Shown one piece after another: positions 1 through 5,755 of a stretch of 7,853 nucleotides of DNA. Numbering within the stretch: the first letter of the stretch is position 1; the number at the start of each line of letters is the position of its first letter. This DNA comes from Rhizobacter sp. (GTDB taxonomy: Bacteria > Pseudomonadota > Gammaproteobacteria > Burkholderiales > Burkholderiaceae_C): the NCBI GenBank assembly GCA_025360945.1, contig JANYBE010000429.1:1-7853 (forward strand), given 5' to 3'. The position numbers and the translations under genes were made by a program. The notes beneath the pieces are model-generated. The model ran no database searches. It worked only from the letters and a program-made list of their open reading frames with translations, and was not told the DNA's origin.

Positions 1-3000
1 GGTCCAGGATGCCCTGGAAATCGAGCGACCCGGCGATGCCCTGCTGCACGCTGTTGATCACCGCGAGCTCGGCGTTGCGTGCTTCGGTTTCTTTCAGCAG
101 CCGCTGGGTCTCGTCGAACAGACGCGCGTTCTCGAGCGACACCGCGAGGCTCGCCGCCAGGGTCTGCAACAGCCCGAGCTCGGACGGGCCGAAGGCGTTC
201 TCGCGCTCGTGATTCTCCAGCACGATGAGGCCGAGGAAGCCCTGCGGCCCGACGATCGGCACATGCGCGGCGCACCGCGCGGTGTCGGTTCCGGCCGTGG
301 CGGCGAGCTGCCAGCGCGCGAAGTCGGCCGCATCGCTGACCACGCACTGCTCGCCGGCGAACAAGGCTTTCCACAGCGGTTTGTCCGGGTTGGGGAAGTA
401 CGGGCGGTGGTGCAAGCGCACGCCGTGCTCGTAGATGTACATCGGCACCACTTCGCCGGGCTCCTTGCCCTTCAGGTGGATCGCCATGTCGCCGCTGGCG
501 AAGACCTCGCGGAGCCTGTCGCCCACCACATCGACGATGCCCTGGAAGTCCAGCCGCTCGCTCATCGAGCGCTGGATGCCGTTGATCACCGCCAGCTCGG
601 CGGCGCGCCGGCGTTCGGCCTCGAAACTTTTCGCATTGAGCAAGGCCACCGCCATGCCGGCGGTCACCGTCTCGATCAGGCGGATCTCGGACGGCCCGAA
701 CGCGTCGTCGCGTTCATGGTTCTCCACGAACACGTTGCCGAGGAAGCGCTCGCCCGAGAGCATCGGCACGGCGACAATGCTGCGCGCGCGGTCCGTGCCC
801 TCGACCCCGGCCAACAGGCCGGACTCCTGCTCGGCGAAGTTGTTGAAGACCAGGCTGCGGCGATCTCGCATCAGCCTCTCGTAGTAGCCGCCGGGGCGCG
901 GTCTGATGGGCGGCAGATCGTGCAGGCGCACGCCGTGCTCGTAGGCGTAGAGCCAGTTTCCCTGCCTTGCCGCGTCGTCCCACCACACGAAGCTCAGGTC
1001 GCCGGTGGCAAACACCTCGCGCAGCTTGTCGCCGACCACCTCGACGATGGCCTGGAAGTCCAGTGCCGCACCGACCGCCTGCTGGATGCTGTTGATCACC
1101 GCCAGCTCCGCGTTGCGCTGCTCAGTCTCCTTCAGCAGCCGCTGCGTCTCGTCGAACAGGCGCGCGTTCTCGAACGCGACGGCGAGGCTGCTGGTGAGCG
1201 TTTCCAGCAGCCGCACGTCGGCATCGGTGAAGGCCTCGAAGCGCTCGACGTTTTGGATGCTGACGTAGCCCCTGACCGCGTCACCGACCACCATCGGCAC
1301 GAAGACCACCGACTTGGGCATCGGCGTGTTGCCGATCGGCTTGGCCTCCAAGCGATCCGCGGTCTCCTGCGTCACGTGGTTGTTGAGCAGCGTCTGGCGC
1401 GTGGCGATCAGGTGGCGGCGCAGACCGTTGAGCGGGCGCGGCGGGTCGTCGGCGTAGACCCCCTTTTCCCAGATGTAGCTGAAGATCTCGACCTGCTTTT
1501 CATGGTCGAACAGGCCGATCAGCACCGACTGCGCGTCGAACACGTCGCGCACCTTGTCGCCCACGAGCTTGTGGATAGCCTGCACGTCCAGTTTGGACGC
1601 CAGCGCCGCCTGCACACTGTTGATGATCGCCAGCTCGGCGGCGCGCTGTTCGCTCTGCTTGAACAGGCGCTGTGTCTCGTCGAATAGCCGGGCGCTCTCG
1701 AGTGCGACGCCCATGCTCGCCGAGACCGTGCTCAGCAGCCGGACTTCCGCGTCGCCGAAGGCGCTTTCACGCTCGTGGTCCTCGAGCAAGATCATGCCGA
1801 GCGCGCGCGCGCTGCCCACGATCGGGACGGCGACGATCGAATGCGCCTGGTCGGTGCTGGGTTGCGCCGAGACGCCGTGCGCGGCCTGTTCGGCGCGCGA
1901 GTTCAGCAGGTTGATCGTGCGCTCGCGCAGCAGCTTGAGTTGCACCGGCTGGGGCGGGCGGGGCGGCATGTTCAGTCGCACACCGTGCTCGAAGGCGTAG
2001 AGCTGATGCAGCAGGTTGGCCTCTTCGTCCCACCAGCGAATGCTTATGTCACCGGTTCTGAACACCTCGCGCAGCTTGTCGCCGACAACGTCCACGATGG
2101 CCTGGAAGTCGAGCTTGGCGGCCATGCCCTGCTGGATGCTGTTGATCAGCGCCAGCTCGCCTGCGCGCTGCTCGACCTGCGCGGTGCGCTCGGCGACCTT
2201 GCGCTCCAGCCCCTCGGTGGCGCGCAGGTTGGCCAGCGCCACGGCGGCCTGCGCGGCCAGCGTGGCGAGCAGGTCGCGGTCGCTGTCGTGGAAGCGGCCG
2301 AACAGGCCGTCGATGTCGGCGTAAACGAAGCCCAGCAACTGATGTTGGGCGATCAGCGGCACTGCCAGGCAGCTGCGCTGATCGACCGCGTCGGCGCCCT
2401 CGGGCCCATGCCTCAACCTGGGTGCCCGGGTGCGCTGCGCCTCGTCCAGCCAGGGAGTGATCGCGGTCAGCAGCGCCGCGGCATCCTCGCCCGGCGGCAG
2501 CGACGCGGCAGCGATGCGCAGACCTTGGGGCCCATCGCCCAGCAACAGCAGCACACGCTCGGCGCCGCAGAGCTCGGCAGCTTCCTCGACCACGAAGTCG
2601 ATGAACGCGGCCTCCGTCGGCAGCTCGTTCAAGCGAAGGCCTGTGTCGACGAGGCGTTCGAAGGGTTCGCTCGGGCTGGTGCTGGCATTGAGGTGCGGCA
2701 AGGCGTCGTCGGCCGCCAGCCCCCGGCGCCGTGCTTCCTCGCGCCAGGCCGCGATCACCTGGCGGTGGGCCTCGACCTGGTTGAACCAACTGCGGCGCAG
2801 GCCTTCGTCGCTGAGCGTGGCCACGCCGTCGCAGATGAATCGGTAGGCCTGTTCCAAGGGCGCGAGCGCCGCTGCCTCGCGACCGATCGCGCGCAGCGCC
2901 TGGGCTTGCGCCCACCAGGCCGGCACCGGTGAGGCCATCCCGAGCAGCGTGGTCGATTCGCGCGCAGCGATCAGCTCGACTGCGCGCTTGGCCGCGGCCA

Positions 3001-4150
3001 GCGCCTGGCGCGGCTTGCCCGATTGCAACCAGGCTCGTGCCAACGAGCTCAACGAGACGATCTCGAAGCTCGTGTCCGGCTCGCCGTGGATCGCATCCAC
3101 CGCGGCTTGCGCACATTGGCGCCAGCGCTTCAGATCGCCGTGGATCGCGGCCACCAAGGCGTCGCTGTGCAAGATCATCCAGTCGAAGATGCGGTTGGCG
3201 AGGCCTTCGTTGAGCCGGGCCACCTCGTCGCGCCACACGCGCGCGCCGTCGACGTTGTGCAACAAGGCCTCGAGCGACGCCACGATGCCGGCGGTCAGCG
3301 CCCGCGATGCGGGGTTCTGGCTGTGCGCCTCGGCCTCGAGCACTGCCAGCGCCATGCGCCGGGCGCGCCTGTAAAGACCCATTGCCGCATAGGCCAGTGC
3401 CAGGTTATGGCGGATGCCTTGCTGGCGCTCGACATAGCCCGCGGCCCCGAACGCGGCCAGCGATTGCTGCAAGCCCCGCAGACGGATCGCGACGTCGGGG
3501 TGCCCACGCCAGACCAGGTTGCAGGCGCTGCCCAGGCCGACGCGGTCACCGGTCTGCTCGGCCAGCGCCAGTGCGCGCGCCGCGGCCTGCTCCGATTCAG
3601 TCTTGCGCCCGAGGCCCGACAAGGCGCAGGCCTGCGACCATAGCGAGCGTCCCTGCCAGACCGCGTCGCCGATCCGCTCGAACAACGCGGTCGCCTGCTC
3701 GACGTGGTGCAGACCGGCAGCGTCGTCGCGTTCGCGCCATTCGGCTTCGGCCAGGCGGAATAGGCTCAATGCCTCGAGCCCAGCGTCACGCGCCTTGCGC
3801 GCCGCGACCAACGCGGAGCGGGCCTCGCGGGCCGCAAGCTTGCAGTCGCCCATACGGACCTGCACCAGCGAAAGCCGGCACAGCGCACGCGACGTCGACG
3901 CAGCGTCGCCGAGCCTTCTCGCCAGTGCCTGCATCGCATGGCCATCGGCCAGCGCGGCCGCGAAGTCGCCGATGGCGATGAAGCTTTCGGCACGCAGATC
4001 GAGCCACTCGATCTGCGCTGCGCCGGCAGAGGAATCCGCCGCGGTCAAGACCGCGGTGGTGAGTTCGATGGCGCCCTGATGGCGGCCTGCCCAGGCCAGA
4101 TCGGCGGCACGCGCCAGCGTGGACTCCGGGCGAGGGCGGGACTCAGCCAT
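1..4150 (-). CDS. Multi-GAF signalling protein with N-terminal TPR-like region (3' end outside window)
   Basis: An open minus-strand frame of 1383 codons without a stop; the C-terminus lies beyond the left edge. Residues 1 to about 490 are Ala/Leu-rich paired helices of TPR or MalT type, for example the NLALAYAAMGLYRRARR segment, probably a protein-interaction region. About 495-640 is a divergent first GAF domain. Four further GAF modules follow at roughly 665-825, 840-1000, 1015-1177 and 1187-1343, and a sixth begins at about 1361. Modules are joined by helical linkers (RLFDETQRLLKETE, then LAVINSIQQ) and each opens with a VVGDKLREVF-like helix. No signal peptide or membrane span is visible, so it is probably cytoplasmic. 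No canonical NKXnFX3DE cyclic-nucleotide motif is obvious, so the ligands are unknown. I recall similar TPR/GAF proteins ending in a class III cyclase or histidine kinase; that is inference here. Start: GGAAAG lies 10 nt before ATG 4150; in-frame ATG 4159 is only 1 nt from it. Confidence 0.9.
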   Translation of the reverse strand, partial: MAESRPRPESTLARAADLAWAGRHQGAIELTTAVLTAADSSAGAAQIEWLDLRAESFIAIGDFAAALADGHAMQALARRLGDAASTSRALCRLSLVQVRMGDCKLAAREARSALVAARKARDAGLEALSLFRLAEAEWRERDDAAGLHHVEQATALFERIGDAVWQGRSLWSQACALSGLGRKTESEQAAARALALAEQTGDRVGLGSACNLVWRGHPDVAIRLRGLQQSLAAFGAAGYVERQQGIRHNLALAYAAMGLYRRARRMALAVLEAEAHSQNPASRALTAGIVASLEALLHNVDGARVWRDEVARLNEGLANRIFDWMILHSDALVAAIHGDLKRWRQCAQAAVDAIHGEPDTSFEIVSLSSLARAWLQSGKPRQALAAAKRAVELIAARESTTLLGMASPVPAWWAQAQALRAIGREAAALAPLEQAYRFICDGVATLSDEGLRRSWFNQVEAHRQVIAAWREEARRRGLAADDALPHLNASTSPSEPFERLVDTGLRLNELPTEAAFIDFVVEEAAELCGAERVLLLLGDGPQGLRIAAASLPPGEDAAALLTAITPWLDEAQRTRAPRLRHGPEGADAVDQRSCLAVPLIAQHQLLGFVYADIDGLFGRFHDSDRDLLATLAAQAAVALANLRATEGLERKVAERTAQVEQRAGELALINSIQQGMAAKLDFQAIVDVVGDKLREVFRTGDISIRWWDEEANLLHQLYAFEHGVRLNMPPRPPQPVQLKLLRERTINLLNSRAEQAAHGVSAQPSTDQAHSIVAVPIVGSARALGMILLEDHERESAFGDAEVRLLSTVSASMGVALESARLFDETQRLFKQSEQRAAELAIINSVQAALASKLDVQAIHKLVGDKVRDVFDAQSVLIGLFDHEKQVEIFSYIWEKGVYADDPPRPLNGLRRHLIATRQTLLNNHVTQETADRLEAKPIGNTPMPKSVVFVPMVVGDAVRGYVSIQNVERFEAFTDADVRLLETLTSSLAVAFENARLFDETQRLLKETEQRNAELAVINSIQQAVGAALDFQAIVEVVGDKLREVFATGDLSFVWWDDAARQGNWLYAYEHGVRLHDLPPIRPRPGGYYERLMRDRRSLVFNNFAEQESGLLAGVEGTDRARSIVAVPMLSGERFLGNVFVENHERDDAFGPSEIRLIETVTAGMAVALLNAKSFEAERRRAAELAVINGIQRSMSERLDFQGIVDVVGDRLREVFASGDMAIHLKGKEPGEVVPMYIYEHGVRLHHRPYFPNPDKPLWKALFAGEQCVVSDAADFARWQLAATAGTDTARCAAHVPIVGPQGFLGLIVLENHERENAFGPSELGLLQTLAASLAVSLENARLFDETQRLLKETEARNAELAVINSVQQGIAGSLDFQGILD
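51..142. repeat. Inter-GAF linker repeat, copy 1
   Basis: Encodes the helical linker after the fifth GAF module (LENARLFDETQRLLKETE onward to LAVINS). Aligned by hand with 1089-1180 it is about 85% identical over 92 bp. A third copy lies at 1617-1708. Confidence 0.7.
1013..1063. repeat. GAF-module 5' repeat, copy 1
   Basis: These 51 bp encode, on the minus strand, the LDFQAIVEVVGDKLREV segment that opens the fourth GAF module. By hand alignment they match 2063-2113 at 47 of 51 positions, and more loosely 500-552 and 1551-1590. The similarity points to duplication of whole GAF modules. Confidence 0.75.
1089..1180. repeat. Inter-GAF linker repeat, copy 2
   Basis: Encodes the linker between the third and fourth GAF modules (FENARLFDETQRLLKETEQ, then NAELAVINSIQQ). 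This is the copy closest to 51-142. Such heptad-like, charged linkers usually form parallel coiled coils that pass signals between sensor domains. Confidence 0.7.
1617..1708. repeat. Inter-GAF linker repeat, copy 3
   Basis: Encodes the linker between the second and third GAF modules (LESARLFDETQRLFKQSEQ, then AAELAIINSVQ). It is recognisably the same unit as 51-142 and 1089-1180 but more diverged at DNA level. Confidence 0.65.
2063..2113. repeat. GAF-module 5' repeat, copy 2
   Basis: Encodes LDFQAIVDVVGDKLREV at the opening of the second GAF module. It is the closest relative of 1013-1063, two modules away (about 1050 bp), with four differences by hand count. The adjacent module at 1551 is more diverged. 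Confidence 0.75.
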
Positions 4151-4180
4151 TCGGCACATGCTTTCCGCGATCAGGGTTGA

Positions 4181-4195
4181 TGCGCGGTCCGCGCA
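4181..4195. repeat. Perfect 7-bp inverted repeat upstream of the multi-GAF gene
   Basis: TGCGCGGTCCGCGCA is a perfect palindrome around a single central base. It lies in the 78-bp gap between the small membrane-protein gene and the multi-GAF gene, about 30 bp upstream of the preferred start at 4150. As RNA it could form a short GC-rich hairpin. No T-run follows on the minus strand, so a standard intrinsic terminator is not supported. It may be an operator or chance in GC-rich DNA. Confidence 0.35.
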
Positions 4196-4228
4196 CACGG
4201 CGTGGAGTCTAGCGGCGAAGCGGCGCGT

Positions 4229-4447
4229 TCAGCGCACGGCCGTGGTCACCGTCGCAATCGCCACAGTTTGCGCCGTCACGCGCGCCGGGAGCTTGGCCTG
4301 CGCATCCTTGGCCTGTGCAACTGCGGGTGCACTGGCGTCGAACTCGACGCTCACCATGGCGCTGCCGATCGAGATGACAATGGCGACGATGGTGGCCAAG
4401 GCCATGAGGCTGAACTTGTCGTCGAGGCGGGTGCGCTTCATGTTCAT
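4229..4447 (-). CDS. Small single-span membrane or exported protein, 72 residues, function unknown
   Basis: Begins with ATG 4447, preceded on the minus strand by GGAG with 6 nt spacing; a second ATG two codons later is spaced less well. The N-terminus is basic (MNMKRTR). One hydrophobic segment follows at about residues 13-33 (LMALATIVAIVISIGSAMV), then an acidic turn and about 35 residues rich in Ala, Val, Thr and Lys. The charge pattern predicts cytoplasmic N-terminus and periplasmic C-terminus. An A-S-A at 38-40 could be a signal peptidase site, so a cleaved exported peptide is an alternative. There is no cysteine, hence no lipobox. It is co-directional with the multi-GAF gene 78 bp downstream and may share its transcript. 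The family was not recognised. The longer in-frame ORF reaching to 4726 lacks comparable start evidence and crosses the divergent promoter into the opposite gene. Confidence 0.72.
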   Translation of the reverse strand: MNMKRTRLDDKFSLMALATIVAIVISIGSAMVSVEFDASAPAVAQAKDAQAKLPARVTAQTVAIATVTTAVR

Positions 4448-4536
4448 GGTGTGCTCCGGTAGTCCCTGGATCGTTCGTCGACGTCTCGCATCAACGTGAA
4501 TCCAATGTAGGTCTGTCTCACCACGCGCGCAGCGGC

Positions 4537-4548
4537 GTTGTTCACAAC
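4537..4548. promoter_or_regulatory. Small inverted repeat GTTGT-TC-ACAAC
   Basis: GTTGTTCACAAC has perfect 5-bp arms around two bases. Read on the minus strand it contains TTGTGAA, a CRP-like half-site. TTGTTCACA at 4539-4547 is repeated as TTATTCACA at 4561-4569, a 22-bp offset close to two helical turns, which fits proteins binding on one face of the DNA. Confidence 0.35.
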
Positions 4549-4553
4549 GTCGA

Positions 4554-4568
4554 TGTGACTTATTCACA
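4554..4568. promoter_or_regulatory. Candidate CRP-family operator TGTGA-N5-TCACA
   Basis: TGTGACTTATTCACA carries both perfect CRP half-sites as an inverted repeat. The spacer is 5 bp instead of the classical 6, which weakens the match. The site ends 22 bp before the preferred start of the cNMP-binding membrane protein and overlaps the rejected ATG 4555. At that position it would more likely block RNA polymerase on the plus strand than activate it. On the minus side it is 107 bp upstream of the small-protein start, where activation is possible. Confidence 0.4.
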
Positions 4569-4574
4569 CGGCCC

Positions 4575-4580
4575 AGGAGG
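4575..4580 (+). promoter_or_regulatory. Shine-Dalgarno AGGAGG that decides the start at 4591
   Basis: A full AGGAGG lies 10 nt before ATG 4591. If translation began at the upstream in-frame ATG 4555, this motif would fall inside the coding region and give an odd Gly-rich leader (GPGGGSG). That supports 4591 as the true start. Confidence 0.7.
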
Positions 4581-4590
4581 CGGAAGCGGA

Positions 4591-5277
4591 ATGGCACTTT
4601 CGGAGATGGCTGCGCAGGCAAGCACGGGGGTGGCGACCTACTTGGCGACAGTGATGAGTTCGCCGATCCAGATCGTGGCCACGCTGGCGGGCGCGCTGGG
4701 CATCGCCCTGGTTGTGTCGGGGGCACTCACGCGAACCATGCTGCCGCTGCGCTGGCTGGTGGTGGGCAGCGACGCATCAATGCTGGTGTTCGGCGCACTG
4801 CACCCGTCGACGATCACGATGGTGGTCGCGGCCTGCTTGTTGCCGATCAACCTGTTCCGTGCCGTCGAGGTGACGCGCCTCACGCGCCGTGTGGCGCGGG
4901 CCCAGGCCGATGCCGATCTGGCCGGGCTCTGGCTCAAGCCCTACATGAAGCCGCGCAAGCTGAAGGCGGGGCAGGTGCTATTCAACGAAGGTGACGAGGC
5001 CGACCGGATGTACCTTCTGGTCGACGGCAAGCTCGAGCTGGTCGACCTGGGCAAGCCGCTCGAGCGGGGGCGCATCTTCGGCGAGATCGCGCTGTTCTCA
5101 CCCACCCGGCGGCGCACGCACACGGCGCGCTGCGTCACGGCATGCACCGTTCTCGAGATCCACGAGAGCACAGTCAAGCAGCTCTATTTCCAGAACCCCG
5201 CATTCGGGTTCCATCTGATCGAGCTGCTGGCCGGCCGGCTGAGCGCCGACATCGAGCGCGGGCGGGCGACGCGCTGA
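4591..5277 (+). CDS. Membrane-anchored cyclic-nucleotide-binding protein (3 TM + CNBD, Popeye-like architecture)
   Basis: Encodes 228 residues. Three hydrophobic segments are visible at about 27-45, 51-70 and 73-93, followed by a basic stretch (RLTRRVAR) expected to face the cytoplasm. Residues about 115-215 form a CRP-type cyclic-nucleotide-binding domain: LKAGQVLFNEGDEADRMYLL is the first part of the beta-roll, and the phosphate-binding cassette runs from RIFGEIALF to RRRTHTA, with Glu165 and an Arg175-Thr176 pair where CRP has Arg-Ser. The cassette therefore looks able to bind cAMP or cGMP. No helix-turn-helix or enzymatic domain follows, so the protein is probably a membrane cNMP receptor acting through a partner. 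The order of three spans then CNBD resembles eukaryotic Popeye-domain proteins; homology is not shown. It is the only plus-strand gene here, transcribed from the shared divergent region. Start choice rests on the AGGAGG at 4575-4580. Confidence 0.88.
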   Translation: MALSEMAAQASTGVATYLATVMSSPIQIVATLAGALGIALVVSGALTRTMLPLRWLVVGSDASMLVFGALHPSTITMVVAACLLPINLFRAVEVTRLTRRVARAQADADLAGLWLKPYMKPRKLKAGQVLFNEGDEADRMYLLVDGKLELVDLGKPLERGRIFGEIALFSPTRRRTHTARCVTACTVLEIHESTVKQLYFQNPAFGFHLIELLAGRLSADIERGRATR

Positions 5278-5285
5278 GGGTCAGC
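5273..5285. repeat. Inverted repeat holding both convergent stop codons
   Basis: GCTGAGGGTCAGC has 5-bp arms around GGG. The left arm contains the TGA of the cNMP-binding gene and the right arm contains the TGA of the minus-strand exported-protein gene. A neighbouring GCTCGGGACGAGC (5284-5296) can also pair. Neither is followed by a T-run in either direction, so termination here is possible but not demonstrated. Confidence 0.3.
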
Positions 5286-5700
5286 TCGGGACGAGCCCGG
5301 CATGCAGGGCTGCGATGGCCTCGGTCAGCTTGGCCTTGGCCAGCACCCGGCATTGCTCCTCGCTGGCGCCGGCCTGCATGCCGAAGACCGTGGCGGTCAT
5401 GGACGGCTGGAACACCAGCGACTTGCCGCTGCGCGGCAGCATCATCGCGCGCGCGGTGACGATGCAGACCTTGGCGTCGTCGAACCCGCCCTCGACTTGG
5501 CTCACGAAGCCCCAGCGCGCGACCGGATAGAGCTTGATCAGCTTCGGGGAAAAGCTCTCCTTCCACAGCGCTATGGCAGTGGGCTTGTCGATCAACGTGG
5601 CGCTGGAGTGATCAAGCGCGAGCGGCGCGGCGGGCGCCGCGAAGGTCATCGACGCGCTGATCGTCATCGACAGTGCAGTAAGCAGGCGGGCAGCGGACAT
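5281..5700 (-). CDS. Small exported protein of unknown function, 139 residues
   Basis: Starts at ATG 5700 behind AAGGAG with 4 nt spacing. Residues 1 to about 22 look like a Sec signal peptide: short basic start (MSAARLL), hydrophobic core, then MTFAAPAAP with a plausible cleavage near 21-22. The mature part is about 117 residues, has no further membrane span, and contains two cysteines (79 and 117) that could form a disulfide in the periplasm. It includes a W-G-F-V-S-Q-V-E-G-G-F stretch near 63-73 and a helical C-terminus. I do not recognise the family and assign no function. It lies 55 bp downstream of the Crp-type regulator on the same strand, so it could be co-transcribed or be a regulator target. 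Its stop is 3 bp from the stop of the opposing gene. Confidence 0.78.
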   Translation of the reverse strand: MSAARLLTALSMTISASMTFAAPAAPLALDHSSATLIDKPTAIALWKESFSPKLIKLYPVARWGFVSQVEGGFDDAKVCIVTARAMMLPRSGKSLVFQPSMTATVFGMQAGASEEQCRVLAKAKLTEAIAALHAGLVPS

Positions 5701-5755
5701 GGGACTCCTTCGAGAGGTCGTTACGTGGATTGTGTCGGGGGAAAGCAGGTCGCGG

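Larger units (their letters stand above)
4448..4590. promoter_or_regulatory. Divergent intergenic region between the minus-strand sensor block and the plus-strand cNMP-binding gene
   Basis: These 143 bp separate two outward-reading genes, so promoters for both directions should lie here. I could not identify convincing sigma-70 -35/-10 pairs. The region does contain a cluster of CRP-like half-sites (4537-4569) and the ribosome-binding sites of both genes (AGGAGG on plus at 4575-4580; GGAG on minus at 4457-4454). Confidence 0.6.

Noticed and set aside
209..1687. Long open frame on the plus strand (492 codons)
   Set aside because: It is antisense to the GAF gene. Its His/Val/Ala-rich product shows no domain and merely repeats where the GAF linkers repeat. 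The minus frame encodes clear GAF modules.
51..2113. Repeated blocks as a CRISPR or non-coding tandem repeat
   Set aside because: The repeats are in frame, about 510-540 bp apart, and encode homologous GAF linkers, so they reflect protein-domain duplication.
1775..2932. Long open frame on the plus strand (385 codons)
   Set aside because: Also antisense to the GAF gene, with low-complexity composition typical of GC-rich shadow frames.
2049..3236. Minus-strand frame of 395 codons
   Set aside because: Lies in another frame of the same strand as the TPR/GAF protein. The product is Arg/Ala-rich without domains.
4539..4566. TTGTTC-N16-TTATTC as a sigma-70 promoter for the plus-strand gene
   Set aside because: The -10 match is weak and the hexamers coincide with the half-site repeats, so the resemblance is not convincing.
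4555..4590. Upstream ATG extension of the cNMP-binding membrane protein
   Set aside because: The extra 12 residues would include the AGGAGG translated as glycines, and the ATG lies inside the candidate operator. ATG 4591 has proper spacing to the Shine-Dalgarno.
4448..4726. N-terminal extension of the small membrane-protein frame up to 4726
   Set aside because: It would run through the divergent promoter and antisense into the cNMP-binding gene, and the added Pro/Ser/Arg-rich part looks non-coding. ATG 4447 has a good ribosome-binding site.
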